A DNA stretch of 64,000 nt from Corylus avellana (GCF_901000735.1 NC_081546.1:21861009-21925008); one strand, 5' to 3'. Positions 44,345 through 56,270 are shown, numbered from the stretch's first letter. Translations and numbers: made by a program. The notes: generated by a model from the letters alone, not told the origin.

Positions 44345-44530
44345 GTAATGCTAGAAGTTCTTCCCATATCCTCCTTATGTCCCTTAAAACTAATGTAATT
44401 TTTTAAATCATCATTTTAATTTGATCAAAATTTAATAATAATTTATCACAAATTTAATGGTAATTCTAATGCCACATCAATTTTCAAGGAATACAAGAAA
44501 GACGGAAAGATCATTTATAGCATTACTTTA
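44345..44530. mobile_element. MITE with AGTAATGCTA ends
   Basis: AGTAATGCTAGAAGTTCTTCCC is mirrored near 44500-44526 by GGAAAGATCATTTATAGCATTACT. The interior ATTTAATGGTAATTCTAATG is typical of the same family as 38262-38432. Confidence 0.65.
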
Positions 44531-45316
44531 ATATATGTATATTCCAAAGCTAGGAACAGTTGTCACAATAGAAATATGCATGCGTACCATAGGCTATTTT
44601 TAGTGTCACAAGTGTATAGAGTATAGTAAATGCAACAGGCCAGGAGGCTGCAGAGGAAATAAATGCATATCTTTGTTTGAGATGTATATATAAGAGAGAA
44701 ATAAATCTCTTCTTTATAAATATGTAGATATACATATAATTATATAAAATAGAATATGGTGAGAAATAATAAGTGACTCCGGGGACAACAAACACTCAGC
44801 CTCTAAGTTTTGCGCCACCTGGTCCACTTATCCCTTAACTAGAGGCGTGTGAGAACAGAAACCGTCGTTGAGAATTTAATGGAGGCATGGGGCACTCACA
44901 TGTTTTCTTTTGTGGAAAAAGCAAAACATCCTCTCAAATTATTATTTAGTTGTCCATGCCTTTTTAAGCTTTCAGTTATTGCGATTTGTTTCGGTGTGTG
45001 GGCTCATTAATTTATTTTACAATTTTTTTTGTTTAAGGTTGAATATGACGGTTTTTTGTGGTGTTCAAATAATTTTAAGTGAATATTGTTTTCTAAAAAA
45101 AAATTTACTTCCACTAATCTCTTATATATATATATATAAATATATGTAATAGAAAAAAAAAAATCTATGAAAAGTTACCGGGATAATATGAGAAGGAACT
45201 ATATCATTTTTCTTTGTTTTGAAAAGGCAAAAATACTTTTATAAATTTAGAAGAAAAAAAAAAATAGAGTAGTTTTCGGGGAGCCACCCCTAAGTGTCTG
45301 GGTACTGATCCACCAA
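44531..45316. other. Intergenic, nothing recognised
   Basis: AT-rich with (TA)n near 44690-44750 and 45126-45145. Open frames here are low-complexity. Confidence 0.4.
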
Positions 45317-45430
45317 TGATCCACTCCTAGGTGTACCCTAAGACACCTTGGGTGGTCCAGCCTGAGTTACCGAACCACTAGTGATCCACCCCTAGGTGTA
45401 CCCCAAGACACCTTGGGTGGTCCAGCCACC
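45317..45430. repeat. Two-copy repeat of a 45-bp GC-richer unit
   Basis: GATCCACTCCTAGGTGTACC...CCTTGGGTGGTCCAGCC occurs at 45318 and, slightly changed, at 45383, each carrying the inverted pair GGTGT / ACACC. It probably belongs to a foldback core like those at 9864 and 21120. Confidence 0.6.
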
Positions 45431-45740
45431 ACCTTCACGTGCAGGGGATGGTTCAGCAACCCTTGAGTCTTTTATTTTTATTTTTGTTTCTTTTTTCTTT
45501 TTTCAATGGATTTTTTAAATTTTATAAAGGGTATTTTGGTTTTTAAGGGAGACATTGACATTTTATTGGTAATCTAAAGAGACATTAAAAATGCATTTAT
45601 TGCTAAAAAAAAAAAAAAAAAAAAGCATTTAAGATTACAATTTCGTAGATTTAAACGCCAAATAGCACATAAATAATAGTTTGACCCACTTTTTACCTTC
45701 GCTTTTCTTTTATATTCTTTTATATTGATGTAGACACGAC

Positions 45741-45747
45741 TATAAAG
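45741..45747 (+). promoter_or_regulatory. Probable TATA box of DOX2
   Basis: TATAAAG lies 91 bp upstream of the DOX2 ATG. Position and sequence fit a plant TATA element; no transcript evidence is available here. Confidence 0.4.
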
Positions 45748-45831
45748 TTTACGCTCAATTATTTGTCTTCTCACTCTCAGTCTCAGAAGAGCAGGAAAAT
45801 AAGGAGCGGCTGTCGAGCAAAGGCAAAGGCA

Positions 45832-45932
45832 ATGGCAATATTCTCTCTATTTTCTTCCTCCTTCATCCACCCTCAACTTCACCATATCGCCGCCAAGATG
45901 ACTCTCCTCGACACTTTCTTGTTCTATGTCTG

Positions 45933-45979
<47 letters not shown>

Positions 45980-48900
45980 ATCTGAGACAGCAATCACCAT
46001 GTTTGTGATGTTGTTACATAGGTTGTCCATGTCGTGGACAAGCTGGGGATATGGCACAGGCTCCCGGTCCTTCTCGGGCTTGCTTATCTGGGGATTAGAA
46101 GGCATTTGCACCAACGTTATAATCTGTTGCACGTCGGAGGCATCAACGGTCGGAAATACAGCACGGAAGAGTTTAGCTACCGGACCGCCGATGGAACATG
46201 CAACCACCCCGGCGACGACACAATCGGCAGCCAAGGAACCTTTTTCGGCCGGAATATGCCTCCGGCGACTACACCATATGGGGTAAGCGAGTCGTAACAT
46301 CCTAATTAGGTATTTATCCGTCCACAAAAACCGGTCACGCAAAGAGATTAATTTTATTGTTAGTAAGTTTTTGAGTTTACGTTTACAAATTGCTTTGGGA
46401 ACCAAAATATATCCACCTAACTTTCTTAAATTACTATTTTATTGTTAATATTCTCCCCGTGTCAATGTTTTCTTAAATTACTAAAAAACGGTTAATGTCT
46501 TGAAGGCTAACAAAAAGACAAAAACGACTCTAAAAGAGTTTTGAATAAGATAAAAATGATATCATTATAAATTCAATAAAAAAAAAACTAAAAAAATTAT
46601 AAAAGCCATCCCCCTTGGTTTTTCTTTTTCTTTTTTTTTTTTTTCTTTTTTAGTTTTTACTTTTTTAAAAAAATAAAAAAAAAATAAAAATTATGAAGGC
46701 TATTTTTGTCATCGGGGGAGTTTAAGAGGGATGTTGACACAATTTGGGAACATTGACAAATGAGATGGTAGTTCGAGGTGAGAGTATATATGTGTAATTT
46801 TCCTTAATATCTACTCACTACAAAAAATAATTTTTTTCTCACTGGAGTTTTCTGACGTGTCAGGGTGTCTGACACGTCAAAAAACTTTTCTGACATGGCA
46901 TTTCTGACGTGTGTTGAATGTCAGGTACATAGGTGTCAACAAATTATTTTTTCTGACGTATTACTGTTTAGCACGTCAGAATTTTCTAATGTATTAATTT
47001 TAACACGTCAACAAATTTAAAAATTAATTAAAAAATATTTTTTTTTAATTTTTTTTATTCAATTTAAAATTTTATTAATTTAATTTTTTTTTTTTTTTTT
47101 TTGTAATTTCTCTGCACGGCTGCCCTGCAGAGATTTGTTTCTCTGCACCACTCAAGTGGTGCAGATATTTGTTTCTCTGCACCACTCGAGTGGTGCAGAG
47201 AAAGCAAAAAATTTTGCTCTACATTCTCTTGTTTTCTCAATTTTCTCTCTCTCTCTTCTTTTCTTCACCCAGCTCTCCCTTTTCTCCATTTTCTCACTCT
47301 CTATCTCTTCTTTTCGATCTCCATTTTCAAAATCTCAAACCCAAACCAAAAAAATCAAAAAACTAAATCAAAAAATCAATCTGAAAAATCAAAAACCCAA
47401 ACGTCAAACTCAAAAAATTTTCAAAAACCCAAAAAATCTTCTTATCTTCTTCTTCTTCTTCTTCTCTTCTCCTTTTTTTTTTAGGCATGACACTTTAGAA
47501 AACTTATATTTGGCTTAGGTGTTGTAAAAAAATGTTATAGCATACCCATGTAGTGTTTTAACTTTCTCTCTCTTTTAAGGAAAAAATTGAAATTAAATAT
47601 GAACCGCTGAAAAAACTATAGTTTTTTTTACAACACCTAAGCCGAATTCGTGAAAATAAATAGAGTTCTCCTCTAATTCTCCAATCTCCACCATTTATTA
47701 TTTAACAAGAGATTAAATGATCAAAACTCCCCTTTTTTTTCTTCTAATTTTATTTTATTTGTTATGGTTAAGTGGTAGGTGACACTTGTATCATTTTCCC
47801 CAAACAAATTAATACAATTGAGCAAGTAACAAATTGTAAGTTCACTTATAGTTGTGTGTGTCTCTACAGCTGCTAGAGCCTCATCCAACAGTAGTAGCAT
47901 CAAAACTTTTGGGGAGGAAAAAGTTCATAGACAATGGGAAGCAATTCAACATGGTAGCCTGCTCATGGATACAGTTCATGATTCATGATTGGATTGATCA
48001 TTTGGAGGACACTCAACAGGTTTTAACTTGAATACATAATATTCTCTTGATCATCTGGGTTTCCTTTCTTGCAAGCCAATCAAAGTATGACCATATCTAA
48101 CCATGTTGTAATGAAATTGTTTTTATTCGAACACCATTTCAAACAAAGTAATGTTATTTAGTAAATTGTTATACAATCGTCATGCAATTTGATGATGTGA
48201 AAATGAAAATCGGCAATTGGATTAGCACTTAAAAAAAAATTTAAAAAAAAAAAGATTTTCATTGCCATGTCATCCAAATTGTATGGTAGTTGTATAATAG
48301 TCTATTAAATAATATTACTCATTCGAGCAAAGTAATGCTATTTGGTTGACTATTATATGACTGTCATACAACTTGATGATATAGGAGTGAAAATCAACCC
48401 TTAGATTAGCACTTATAAAAAAAATGATTTTCATTGCCACGTCATCTAAATTGTATGGTAGTTATATAACCGTCTATTAAATAGTATTACTCTCTCAGAC
48501 AGAGTAATGCTATTTAGTTCATTATTATACGACTATTATACAACTTGATGATATGAGAGTGAAAATCAGCCATTAAATTAGCATTTGTAATTTTTTATTT
48601 TTTAAAAAATAATGGTGGGCTTTCACTGCAATGTCATCATTCATATAATATATACTTTACTACATAGTATTAATCTTTCAACATGTACCATGCTTAATAA
48701 ACAATTACAGTCATTCATATGCTTAAACTTACCAATGAAATTGACACATATTATTTTGCTATCGAAATGCCTACTATCCATGGCTCAAACAAATGGCTTA
48801 TAATGAAATACTACATCTATTTATCATTAAGTAAGAGGAATTAAACATTGTTTCATAATTCTTTTAATTTATAGGTTGAATTGAGAGCTCCTGATGAATT

Positions 48901-50714
48901 TTCAAGTGGGTGTCCCTTGAAGTCTTTCAAGTTTTTCAAGACCAAAACAGTTTCTGCAGGTTCACCTAATCTAAAGATTGGTTCTTTGAACACAAGGACT
49001 CCTTGGTGGTAAGTAATTATATATATATAAACCATTTGTGCAAGAAAAAAATATCTCTATCCTTCAAATAATTACGGCTAGAACTGCGAATCGTTATTAA
49101 CTTACGCTTTTAGGATAATTGGTAACTTAATGATTTAATTACAATCAATCTTATAAAGTAAATATCCTATAAAAATATAAATTCAATATGAATAAGTGCA
49201 TTTTGCGAGAATTTGATCCATTGTTTTGGCACGATCATAGGGATGGGAGTGTAATATATGGCAATAACAAGGATGGCATGAGAAGAGTTAGAACATTCAA
49301 AGATGGAAAGTTGAAGATCACACAAGAGGGGCTGCTTCAGCATGATGAGAAAGGTGTTCCTATTTCAGGTGATGTTCGAAATTGCTGGGCTGGATTTTCC
49401 CTCCTACAAGCCCTATTTGTCAAAGAGCACAATGCTGTATGTGATATGCTAAAAGTAAGTTAATTAGTTTTAATTTATATTTATTTCTATGCTTCGTTTT
49501 CCCCAATGCTGAAACTTGCCAAGTTGGTGCTTATATATTTATTTGAACAGTCCCAACATATAATTTTCATGAATTATTGGTCTTACACCAATTGGGTTTC
49601 AGAAAAAAGAAAAAAAAAAGAAAAAAAAAAAGGAATTTTGATAATGTATGCACTTTATGAATAAGATTACTACCATATATAATCTCTTGTATGTACGCGT
49701 GTTTAGCTAATGACTTAGAATCTGTTTGGGTTTGTAATTTTAAAATGTGCGGTTTGAAAACAGGAATTTAAAAAACACAGTTTAGCCCTTAAAATAGTGC
49801 ATTTTTAAAAACCCATCCCCTTGCTTACAATTCTACAATTTAGATTAAAATCACATTTTGGTCTGCAAAATTGCATTGCCAAACACACTCATACTGGGTT
49901 GCCTTTTGTTTTTAGGTACATTACCCTGATCTGGATGATGAGCAGCTCTATAGGCATGCAAGATTGGTTACCTCTGCTGTCATTGCTAAAGTCCACACCA
50001 TTGATTGGACTGTTGAACTCCTGAAGACTGATACTCTTCTGGCAGGGATGAGGATAAACTGGTAATTACGATAGTTAAGATATATATATATATATATATA
50101 TATATATTCTCACCCATCTTTTCTTCTATCATATCTCTTGGATCTCCACATTTTCAAAGGAAATCTAAACTCTCTTTTAATCATAGGCTCTTCTCTAAGA
50201 ACTCACAACACATACCCTTGGTTAAAACTAACCCTTCACCATGCCCTAAGACGCCAAACCCAGGCTTAAGATGGGACTTATGGGTCAACTGAGGTTACCT
50301 AACGGGGTGGTTGGTCTATAACTGAGAGAAAGATATATGAAGCAAAGAAAGTAGAAGATCAGAGCTATTGGAAACACGGATTAACAACTCTTGTGGCTCT
50401 GATACCAAAAGAACTAATTAAAAATAAATAAAAATAAAGCAGTAGAACCATCCATGTAGGAGGTATATGCAATTCAAATAAACATGATGCAAGATTTTCC
50501 AGAGTAAGCGCGAAATTGGAGCGTATAAAAGAGTAAGAGAGAAATGAAACAAATAGATAATGGAAAGATATCAAAAGATTTGATTAACAAGAGTACTTAC
50601 AAATTCAAACGTAAATTGGAAGTAGTGAAGTTATAAGTTGAAAGCGGAAAGGATTACAAGTTGAAAGCAAGATAGTTGCAGAGGGATTTTAGGTGTTTAG
50701 GCTGAAAGCTTCTG

Positions 50715-50751
<37 letters not shown>

Positions 50752-52532
50752 TCCGCTTTCATGGTCAAGATTTAAAGTTGGTGCATCTAATGGAAACAGT
50801 GTAAATAACGTTACAGGATTTTTATGCAGGTATGGATTTATGGGGAAGAGATTTAAGGATTTGTTTGGACATATACTGGGAGCAGTGCTGAGTGGATTGG
50901 TTGGTCTTAGGCAGCCAAAAGATCATGGAGTTCCCTATTCATTGACAGAAGAGTTTGTAAGCGTTTACAGAATGCATTCACTTCTACCAGATAATTTTGA
51001 GCTTAGGGACATCAAGTCTTGTTCAACTGCAGAAGATAAATGCCCTCCTATACTAGAACAGTACTTCCTTTCTCTCTCTCTCTCTCTCTCTCTTCTCATG
51101 CACTATTAATTTGCATCATCAAATATTAGGCCCAGATGGGATGAACATTTTCTTGCCATTTTCTTTCACCTTTTTTATGGCTTTTCTGCATTTTGCTATA
51201 GAGCAAAAAGTCAATAGATTTTTGTAGTGTGAACTCTAACTTCACAGTTTACACTTCATTTTGATGAAATATTTTACGTGTTATAACTCATTTGCTAAAG
51301 ATGAGTTTGAATCTACACGTGAAGGAGGATAAAGTTCCCATTAATGTTTTGTTAATCATTTGGTGTTGATTTCACTGTTATTGACATGCCGTAAGAGTAA
51401 GTTGGAAACAAAATTTTATCACAATATCTCGCAATGCTAACGTGACAATCCCAACCAATCATTGGATTAGTCATTGTTAAAAAAAAAAAAAAAAATCTAA
51501 AGAAGGGTTAGGACTGTCTCATCAACATTGTGGAATAAAAATGTGATAGATAACATTTCTCGTGGTGTACAACAATTTTCCCCAACTAAAGAAGCAACAC
51601 AGATGTTTTTTTTTCTTGCAACAAATAATGTTTGGAATTAAGTTTCAAAAGGGAACTATGAGGGAGAATAAATGTTGCAGGGTGCCAATGAGGGAATTGG
51701 TGGGTATTGAAGGAGAGAAAAGACTATCAACAATCGGAATGGAACAAATGCTTGTATCAATGGGTCATCAGTCCTGTGGAGAAGTCACATTATGGAACTA
51801 TCCTTCATGGATGAGAAACCTTGTAGCCCATGACATCAATGGGGAAGAGAGACCAGATCCAGTTGATATGGCCACCTTGGAAAGTAATACATCTCATGCT
51901 TCACTTGCCATTCATTACTTTTTTTTTTTTTTTTCCCAAGCTAATTTGATACTACTGGATGATTAGTTTATAGGGACAGAGAGAGGGGAGTTGCTAGGTA
52001 TAACGAGTTCAGAAGGAATTTATTGATGATTCCTATTAGTAAGTGGGAAGATTTGACAGATGATGAAGAAGTTGTTCAAGCCCTCCATGAAGTGTATGGA
52101 GATGATGTGGAGAAGCTTGATTTGCTAGTCGGTTTACATGCTGAGAAGAAGATCAAAGGCTTTGCCATCAGTGAGACTGCTTTTTTCATCTTCCTACTAA
52201 TCGCTTCAAGGTATGCGCACTCGATGTCTTAGTTGAACGAGTAATGCTATTTATTATACTGCTATACAATTGACGACGTTTCTTTTTGTGTGACGATGTT
52301 GTTCAGAAGGCTAGAGGCTGATCGTTTTTTCACGACGAATTTCAACACCAAAACATACACACAGAAAGGCCTAGAATGGGTTAACAAGACTGAGACCTTG
52401 AAGGATGTGATTGATCGGCACTTCCCTGAAATGACTAGGAAATGGATGAGGTGTTCCAGTGCATTCTCGGTGTGGGACTCCATGCCAACTCCAGCTAACT
52501 ACATACCCCTCTACTTACGACCAACTCCCTAA
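45832..52532 (+). CDS. DOX2: Alpha-dioxygenase 2 (fatty acid alpha-dioxygenase)
   Basis: Ten exons: 45832-45927, 46022-46282, 47870-48019, 48875-49008, 49241-49454, 49916-50061, 50830-51060, 51681-51883, 51967-52210, 52307-52532. They total 1905 nt, 634 aa, the family's normal size. The protein begins MAIFSLFSSSFIHPQLHHIA, closest in pattern to Arabidopsis DOX2. The haem peroxidase-like core is complete: distal-side WIQFMIHDW with His158, GNNKDGMRRVRTFKDGKL, KVHTIDWTVELLKTDTL, and EEFVSVYRMHSLLP with the catalytic Tyr380 and proximal haem ligand His383, then the GHQSCGEVTLWNYPSWMRNL and AEKKIKGFAISETAFFIFLL helices. The enzyme adds O2 to C2 of fatty acids to give 2-hydroperoxides that decay to shorter aldehydes (oxylipin metabolism; associated with stress and senescence by family knowledge). 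Two AG sites lie 9 nt apart before exon 9; the upstream one restores the Ile-Tyr expected by the family. Introns carry MITEs and a CACTA-like end. Confidence 0.95.
45934..45972. repeat. CT microsatellite in DOX2 intron 1
   Basis: About 18 CT units directly after the exon 1 donor site, in an intron of only 94 bp. Length variation here would change the intron size markedly. Confidence 0.9.
46816..47100 (+). mobile_element. CACTA-like terminus in DOX2 intron 2
   Basis: CACTACAAAAAATAA matches the CACTACAA-type end of plant CACTA transposons. It is followed by dense subterminal motifs in both orientations (TCTGACGTGTCAG, TGACACGTCA, GCACGTCAGA, ACACGTCAA). No opposite TTGTAGTG terminus was found with confidence, so the element may be truncated. 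Confidence 0.6.
47107..47203. repeat. Stacked palindromes including a perfect 32-bp one
   Basis: 47172-47203 is a perfect palindrome centred on CTCGAG (half TTTCTCTGCACCACTC, no spacer). A near-copy (CTCAAG centre) lies at 47138-47165, and TCTCTGCA / TGCAGAGA surrounds 47109-47133. They are three related hairpins in a row within DOX2 intron 2. Confidence 0.85.
47512..47643. repeat. Inverted repeat with 21-bp arms in DOX2 intron 2
   Basis: GGCTTAGGTGTTGTAAAAAA and its complement TTTTTTACAACACCTAAGCC enclose an 88-bp loop. Likely a miniature element; no target duplication identified. Confidence 0.75.
48145..48674. mobile_element. Three tandem MITE copies in DOX2 intron 3
   Basis: Three successive foldbacks, about 48145-48319, 48329-48490 and 48501-48674, each start AAAGTAATG(T/C)TATTT or AGAGTAATGCTATTT, have GAAAATC...ATTAG(C)ACTT centrally, and (the first two) end ATTAAATA(A/G)TATTACT. 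Spacers are only 10-11 bp and similar to each other. Confidence 0.75.
49722..49893. mobile_element. hAT-like MITE adjoining DOX2 exon 6
   Basis: GTTTGGGTTTGTAATTTTAA...GTGCGGTTTG is mirrored by CACATTTTGGTCTGCAAAATT...GCATTGCCAAAC. It ends about 25 bp before the exon 6 acceptor, so part of the polypyrimidine tract region borders the insertion. Confidence 0.55.
51390..51560. mobile_element. MITE in DOX2 intron 7
   Basis: CAATATCTCGCAATGCTAACG...CCAACCAATCATTGGATTAG with a central A run and a mirrored right half (GACTGTCTCATCAACATTGTGG). A related sequence is at 38585-38640. Confidence 0.5.
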
Positions 52533-53220
52533 ATATGTTCTATTTACTACTTCCAATGGTTACGAAATGTACACATCTTCATGAAATTCAACATTGCCTG
52601 GCATATAATGCTTAAAAACACCAATGTAGATCAGTTATATATCAAACTTCAAACAGCAATGTTCTCGGAAATTACATAAAGCTACGGCACTATCAAACTG
52701 CAAGTCCTAGTGAAAACAGGCATAACGTACACATGAGGAGACAGACAGACAAGGGTGTTTCAGGAGCTATGGTCCTTTATTATTAGAGAAAATAATGAGA
52801 ACAGAGAAACTCCTCGTCCCAAATATCTGCAGGAAAGATCCATCACCATGTAAAATTTAAAAGGGCCCTGCAAACAAGAAACCAAGAATCAATTCCTCCA
52901 TAAATCTAAAAACAAGCAACCAGGGGACACATAAAGGTCTCATTCAAAGACTATGATATTATGATAAAAATAGACATTAATCATAAAGTATGATTAGCAT
53001 TGATAAATGTACACATAATTCCAACACAGAAGCTACATAATCATGCCCAAAGCAGACCGAGATAACAAAAGGAATATTTCACTCAAGAAATTCTGAGCCC
53101 ACGAAGAATCAGCTCATCAGGGAAATAGTAAACTACAACATCCAATGAGATCGCACAAACTCCTTGAATGCTACAAACTAAAAATAGTAGGAAGAAACTA
53201 CTTATGACAATCACAAATAA
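52533..53220. other. Convergent 3' region of DOX2 and IPMI SSU
   Basis: DOX2 3' UTR-like sequence followed by AT-rich spacer. No gene is visible on either strand. Confidence 0.45.
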
Positions 53221-54240
53221 TTTTATTTTGACAAATAAAACAAATTTATTAAAAGGGCAAGGGGCACAATCCAAGTATACAGGAACTATACAAGAGAGAA
53301 CACCCATCAAGATCAAGAATAAGGAAAAGGAGCACAAAAATCTGCAAAGTTAGACAATCACTAATAATTGAAGATTCTCCACCACAAAAGATATATAATT
53401 CACAAATTCCTCTCAAGGATAGTTTTCGTGAATACTCCATTCTTCCTGCACCATCGAAACCCGATCAGAAAAAGCTTTCATCAAACAAGGTATAACCCAA
53501 CATTCCCATCAAAGCAAAGCAGGACATCCACTGGCTAAAAGCTAGGAGACCACATAAAACATGGGAAAGAAAGATCTCACTGAAAAGAAGAACCAAAGTT
53601 GATATCTCATATCACACTCGCTTACATTTCCATTCTAGAGAGATATGATGCCGAAAACTTCTTTCGGTATAAACAACCACCACATTGGTTGATTAACCTC
53701 AAAGCCACATGCCATTCTTGGGAACGGTCACCCAGATTTTATAATTCTCCTATCTAAGTCTCCCCAACTACCTTTTTTTTTAATAAATTTTTTAATTTTT
53801 TTATGACTTGATACCTCACCAAGGCTGGGCATTTGGACACACCCTTGAGTGTAAGTAAACCCCAAATACACGGCCCCACTCACCAGAACCGTGTATCAGG
53901 TAATCTAAGGAAACTCCTAGCATGGAATTGAATCCACGATGTTCGGCTCGTCTCAAGCTCACCCTTTGACCCCTAGGCTACACCCTAGGGGGTGAAGTCT
54001 CCCCAACTACTAACCCAACAAATCTTCAATCATCGCCCTTATCCCTACCAATGAAGATTGTACATCATATTGCAAATCTACTAATGACAAAAAGCCATTT
54101 GACCAGAGATTTATCAAAAGAATAATCCTTCAGACCCATAATTGTATTCAGCATTAGAGCTCCAAAACAAAACTTAATCACACTCTAAGAAGTAACCATA
54201 TCCATTCTCCTCCACCGCAAAACACCAATTCATTTCAATA
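53221..54240 (-). mobile_element. LINE-like 3' portion, antisense, split by a SINE
   Basis: Read on the minus strand it ends CTTGTATAGTTCCTGTATAC, TTGTGCCCCTTGCCC, TTTTAATAAATTTG, a known plant L1-type tail style. The upstream part is long, non-palindromic and interrupted by a SINE at 53772-53994. No intact RT domain was recognised, so the 5' limit is uncertain. Confidence 0.5.
53772..53994 (-). mobile_element. SINE with 16-bp target duplication
   Basis: On the minus strand: a head with GGGTGTAGCCTAGGGG (A-box-like) and GTGGATTCAATTCCATG (B-box-like), ending in an A-rich tail (plus-strand T runs at 53773-53805). AAGTCTCCCCAACTAC is present at 53756-53771 and 53995-54010. The length is 223 bp, with no coding capacity. 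Confidence 0.85.
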
Positions 54241-54401
54241 TTCGTTAACTTTACATGCCAATGCAGCCTACTAAACAAACAGCTTAATAATTCATCAATC
54301 AATTCTTATACCTAAATTCACACATTCCCACACCACGCTTAGCATTTATACAATATCCCAATCAACAATCCACGGTGAATATTATTACCTCTTCTCTACC
54401 C

Positions 54402-55175
54402 TTAATTGGAGGGAATCATGCCGGTCGCCCGGGCGTAAGCGAAAATGCCACCGGCCTCGATGACCGGACCAGCATCCCCGATCGGCTTCAACTTGTACTC
54501 CTTGCCGGTGGTGTGATTGATCAGAAGGCTCTCGGCGAGCTCGATCGTAACTGTGTCGCCGGTCTTACACTCCTCGCAGATTCTGCCCTCCGACTCCAGA
54601 GGGTACACCTCTCCGGTGGCCACTGAGTTCCTGAAAAAGATACGCGCGTAGGACTCCGCCACCACCGCCGCGACCCCCGCCGCGCCCAGCGCCACCGGCG
54701 CGTGCTCGCGGGACGAGCCGCATCCGAAGTTGTAGCCGCCGATGACGATGGAGTACTTCGTCTTGGTCTCGTTGGGCTCCACAAAGCGGGTGGTGTATGA
54801 GGAGGGGAGGCCGACGAGCGCGTAGGAGCCGAGCTTCTCGTACTCGGCGGGCTTGGAGGGGACGAGGGTGAGGTACTCGGCGGGGATGATCTGGTCGGTG
54901 TCGATGTTGTCCCCGACGACGTAACAGAGGCCGTGGAAGGAGGTGGCGGCGGTGGGGGATGGGGAGGATGAGGACGGCGTGGCGGTGGCGCGTGGGGTGG
55001 CGAAGGACTCGGTGGAGCGTGAGGATTGAGCCGTTAGTGGTCTGAGCTTGATGGGGTGGGCCGGGGATGGGGATACGTTGGGGAATTTGAGAAAGCGAGG
55101 GGCAGTGGGAAGGGAGGATCTGGTGATTGAGGGGGTGAATGTAGGGTTTGGAGAGCGACACAGGGAAGCCGCCAT
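54402..55175 (-). CDS. LEUD: 3-isopropylmalate dehydratase small subunit, plastid precursor
   Basis: A single-exon gene of 257 aa. The start is the ATG at 55175 (MAASLCRSPNPTF); the in-frame extension upstream has no ATG. Residues 1 to about 75 are Ser/Thr/Pro/Arg-rich without acidic residues, a typical chloroplast transit peptide. The aconitase-swivel domain follows with GDNIDTDQIIPAEYL, the signature GGYNFGCGSSREHAPVALG and NSVATGEVYPLE. The small subunit pairs with the Fe-S large subunit to isomerise 2- and 3-isopropylmalate in leucine biosynthesis; in some Brassicales certain paralogues serve methionine chain elongation, which cannot be judged here. The lack of introns and high GC agree with plant homologues. 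It converges on DOX2 and diverges from EXO1B with 1.6 kb between start codons. Confidence 0.95.
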   Translation of the reverse strand: MAASLCRSPNPTFTPSITRSSLPTAPRFLKFPNVSPSPAHPIKLRPLTAQSSRSTESFATPRATATPSSSSPSPTAATSFHGLCYVVGDNIDTDQIIPAEYLTLVPSKPAEYEKLGSYALVGLPSSYTTRFVEPNETKTKYSIVIGGYNFGCGSSREHAPVALGAAGVAAVVAESYARIFFRNSVATGEVYPLESEGRICEECKTGDTVTIELAESLLINHTTGKEYKLKPIGDAGPVIEAGGIFAYARATGMIPSN

Positions 55176-55232
55176 TGTGATGTCTGCGAAATGGTGTGTG
55201 AGAGGAATCAAAAAAAAAAATTTTTTTGCACT

Positions 55233-55259
55233 GGCGTGCGTGGGCGTGCCACGCACGCC
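55233..55259. promoter_or_regulatory. GC-rich hairpin just upstream of IPMI SSU
   Basis: GGCGTGCGTGG, a 5-nt loop GCGTG, then the exact complement CCACGCACGCC. It lies 58-84 nt upstream of the start codon, so it is in the 5' UTR or core promoter. On the mRNA it would form an 11-bp GC-rich stem. Confidence 0.5.
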
Positions 55260-56270
55260 GCGTGCTTTGCATCATTACTCATGGTATTAAGGTAGGCTGC
55301 TAATCCCTCCCTATTTACTGGCTGCTCTACACAAATGTCAATTGGGATGACTTGGCACCAACGTCACACTGCCACATCATCTAAAAAAAATGCTGACATG
55401 GCAGTAAATTTTGGACAGATTAATTTATTAGATAATATAGTTTCTTATATTTGGCTCATATTCTTTTACAAATTTAATAGATCAATTATTAGATTTGTGG
55501 GGTCTACCATTGATTTATGTGAAATTCACAAATCTAATAGTTGATTTATATAAAGAGATGAGTCAAATATTATAAAAAAATATTGATCCATAGCATTTAT
55601 AAACACTCGAAAGAAAGCATTTTTTTTTTTTTAATTGAATAGGGAAAAATGGATTACAATGGAGAATTTTTCTCATTCTTGATCCAAATGGAAAAGAGAA
55701 TGGGGATCCATTGAGAATACTTTCTAATGCTTTGAAAGTGGGCACGAAAATTTGAACTATAAGACACTTTTAAAGCATTCAAACTTTAAAAGGAGGACAA
55801 ACCTAATCTAATATCAGATACAAAACACTTAAAAATACTTAAAAAATATTATCTTACAATATTGACACGACATTTGCAACTAATCTTTGAATTAGTCTTA
55901 ATTATTATTATTATTATTTTTTTTAAAATAAAAAAGATAAAATTTTCTACAAACTATGAAGTTTCTTATAGACCACATGTGTTTCTCATATGCCATTTGA
56001 ATACCTTAAAAGATATATGTCACTTTTAGATCCAACAAACCATTTTGTAGGAAGTTTTTTTTTTATCTTTTAAAATTAAAAGTGATTAGTAATTTTAAAA
56101 GTCACATTAACTTTGGTATTTAAAATTACTCGTGACAACAAATACAATGTTAAATCCAACAAAATTAAATTTAGATCATAAAATAGTCCCCGCTCCATAT
56201 TCAATAAAACTTTGAATCGGACCAAGTTCGGTTAGCTAAGCAGACAAGCAGTCCAACTAGCAATGGGGAA
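55260..56270. other. IPMI/EXO1B divergent intergenic region
   Basis: Contains a MITE around 55440-55590 (CAAATTTAATAGATCAATTA / ACAAATCTAATAGTTGATTT arms) and AT-rich sequence. No gene. Confidence 0.4.

Noticed and set aside
45863..46405. 180-codon minus-strand frame across DOX2 exons 1-2
   Set aside because: It runs through a CT microsatellite and a real intron of DOX2, so it is antisense noise.
47135..47518. 127-codon frame in DOX2 intron 2
   Set aside because: It is generated by palindromes, poly(T) and CT-rich sequence; low-complexity and intronic.
54565..55275. 236-codon Arg/His-rich frame overlapping the IPMI gene
   Set aside because: It is an alternate frame of a GC-rich gene on the same strand, with low-complexity His/Arg composition. 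The correct frame has full homology.
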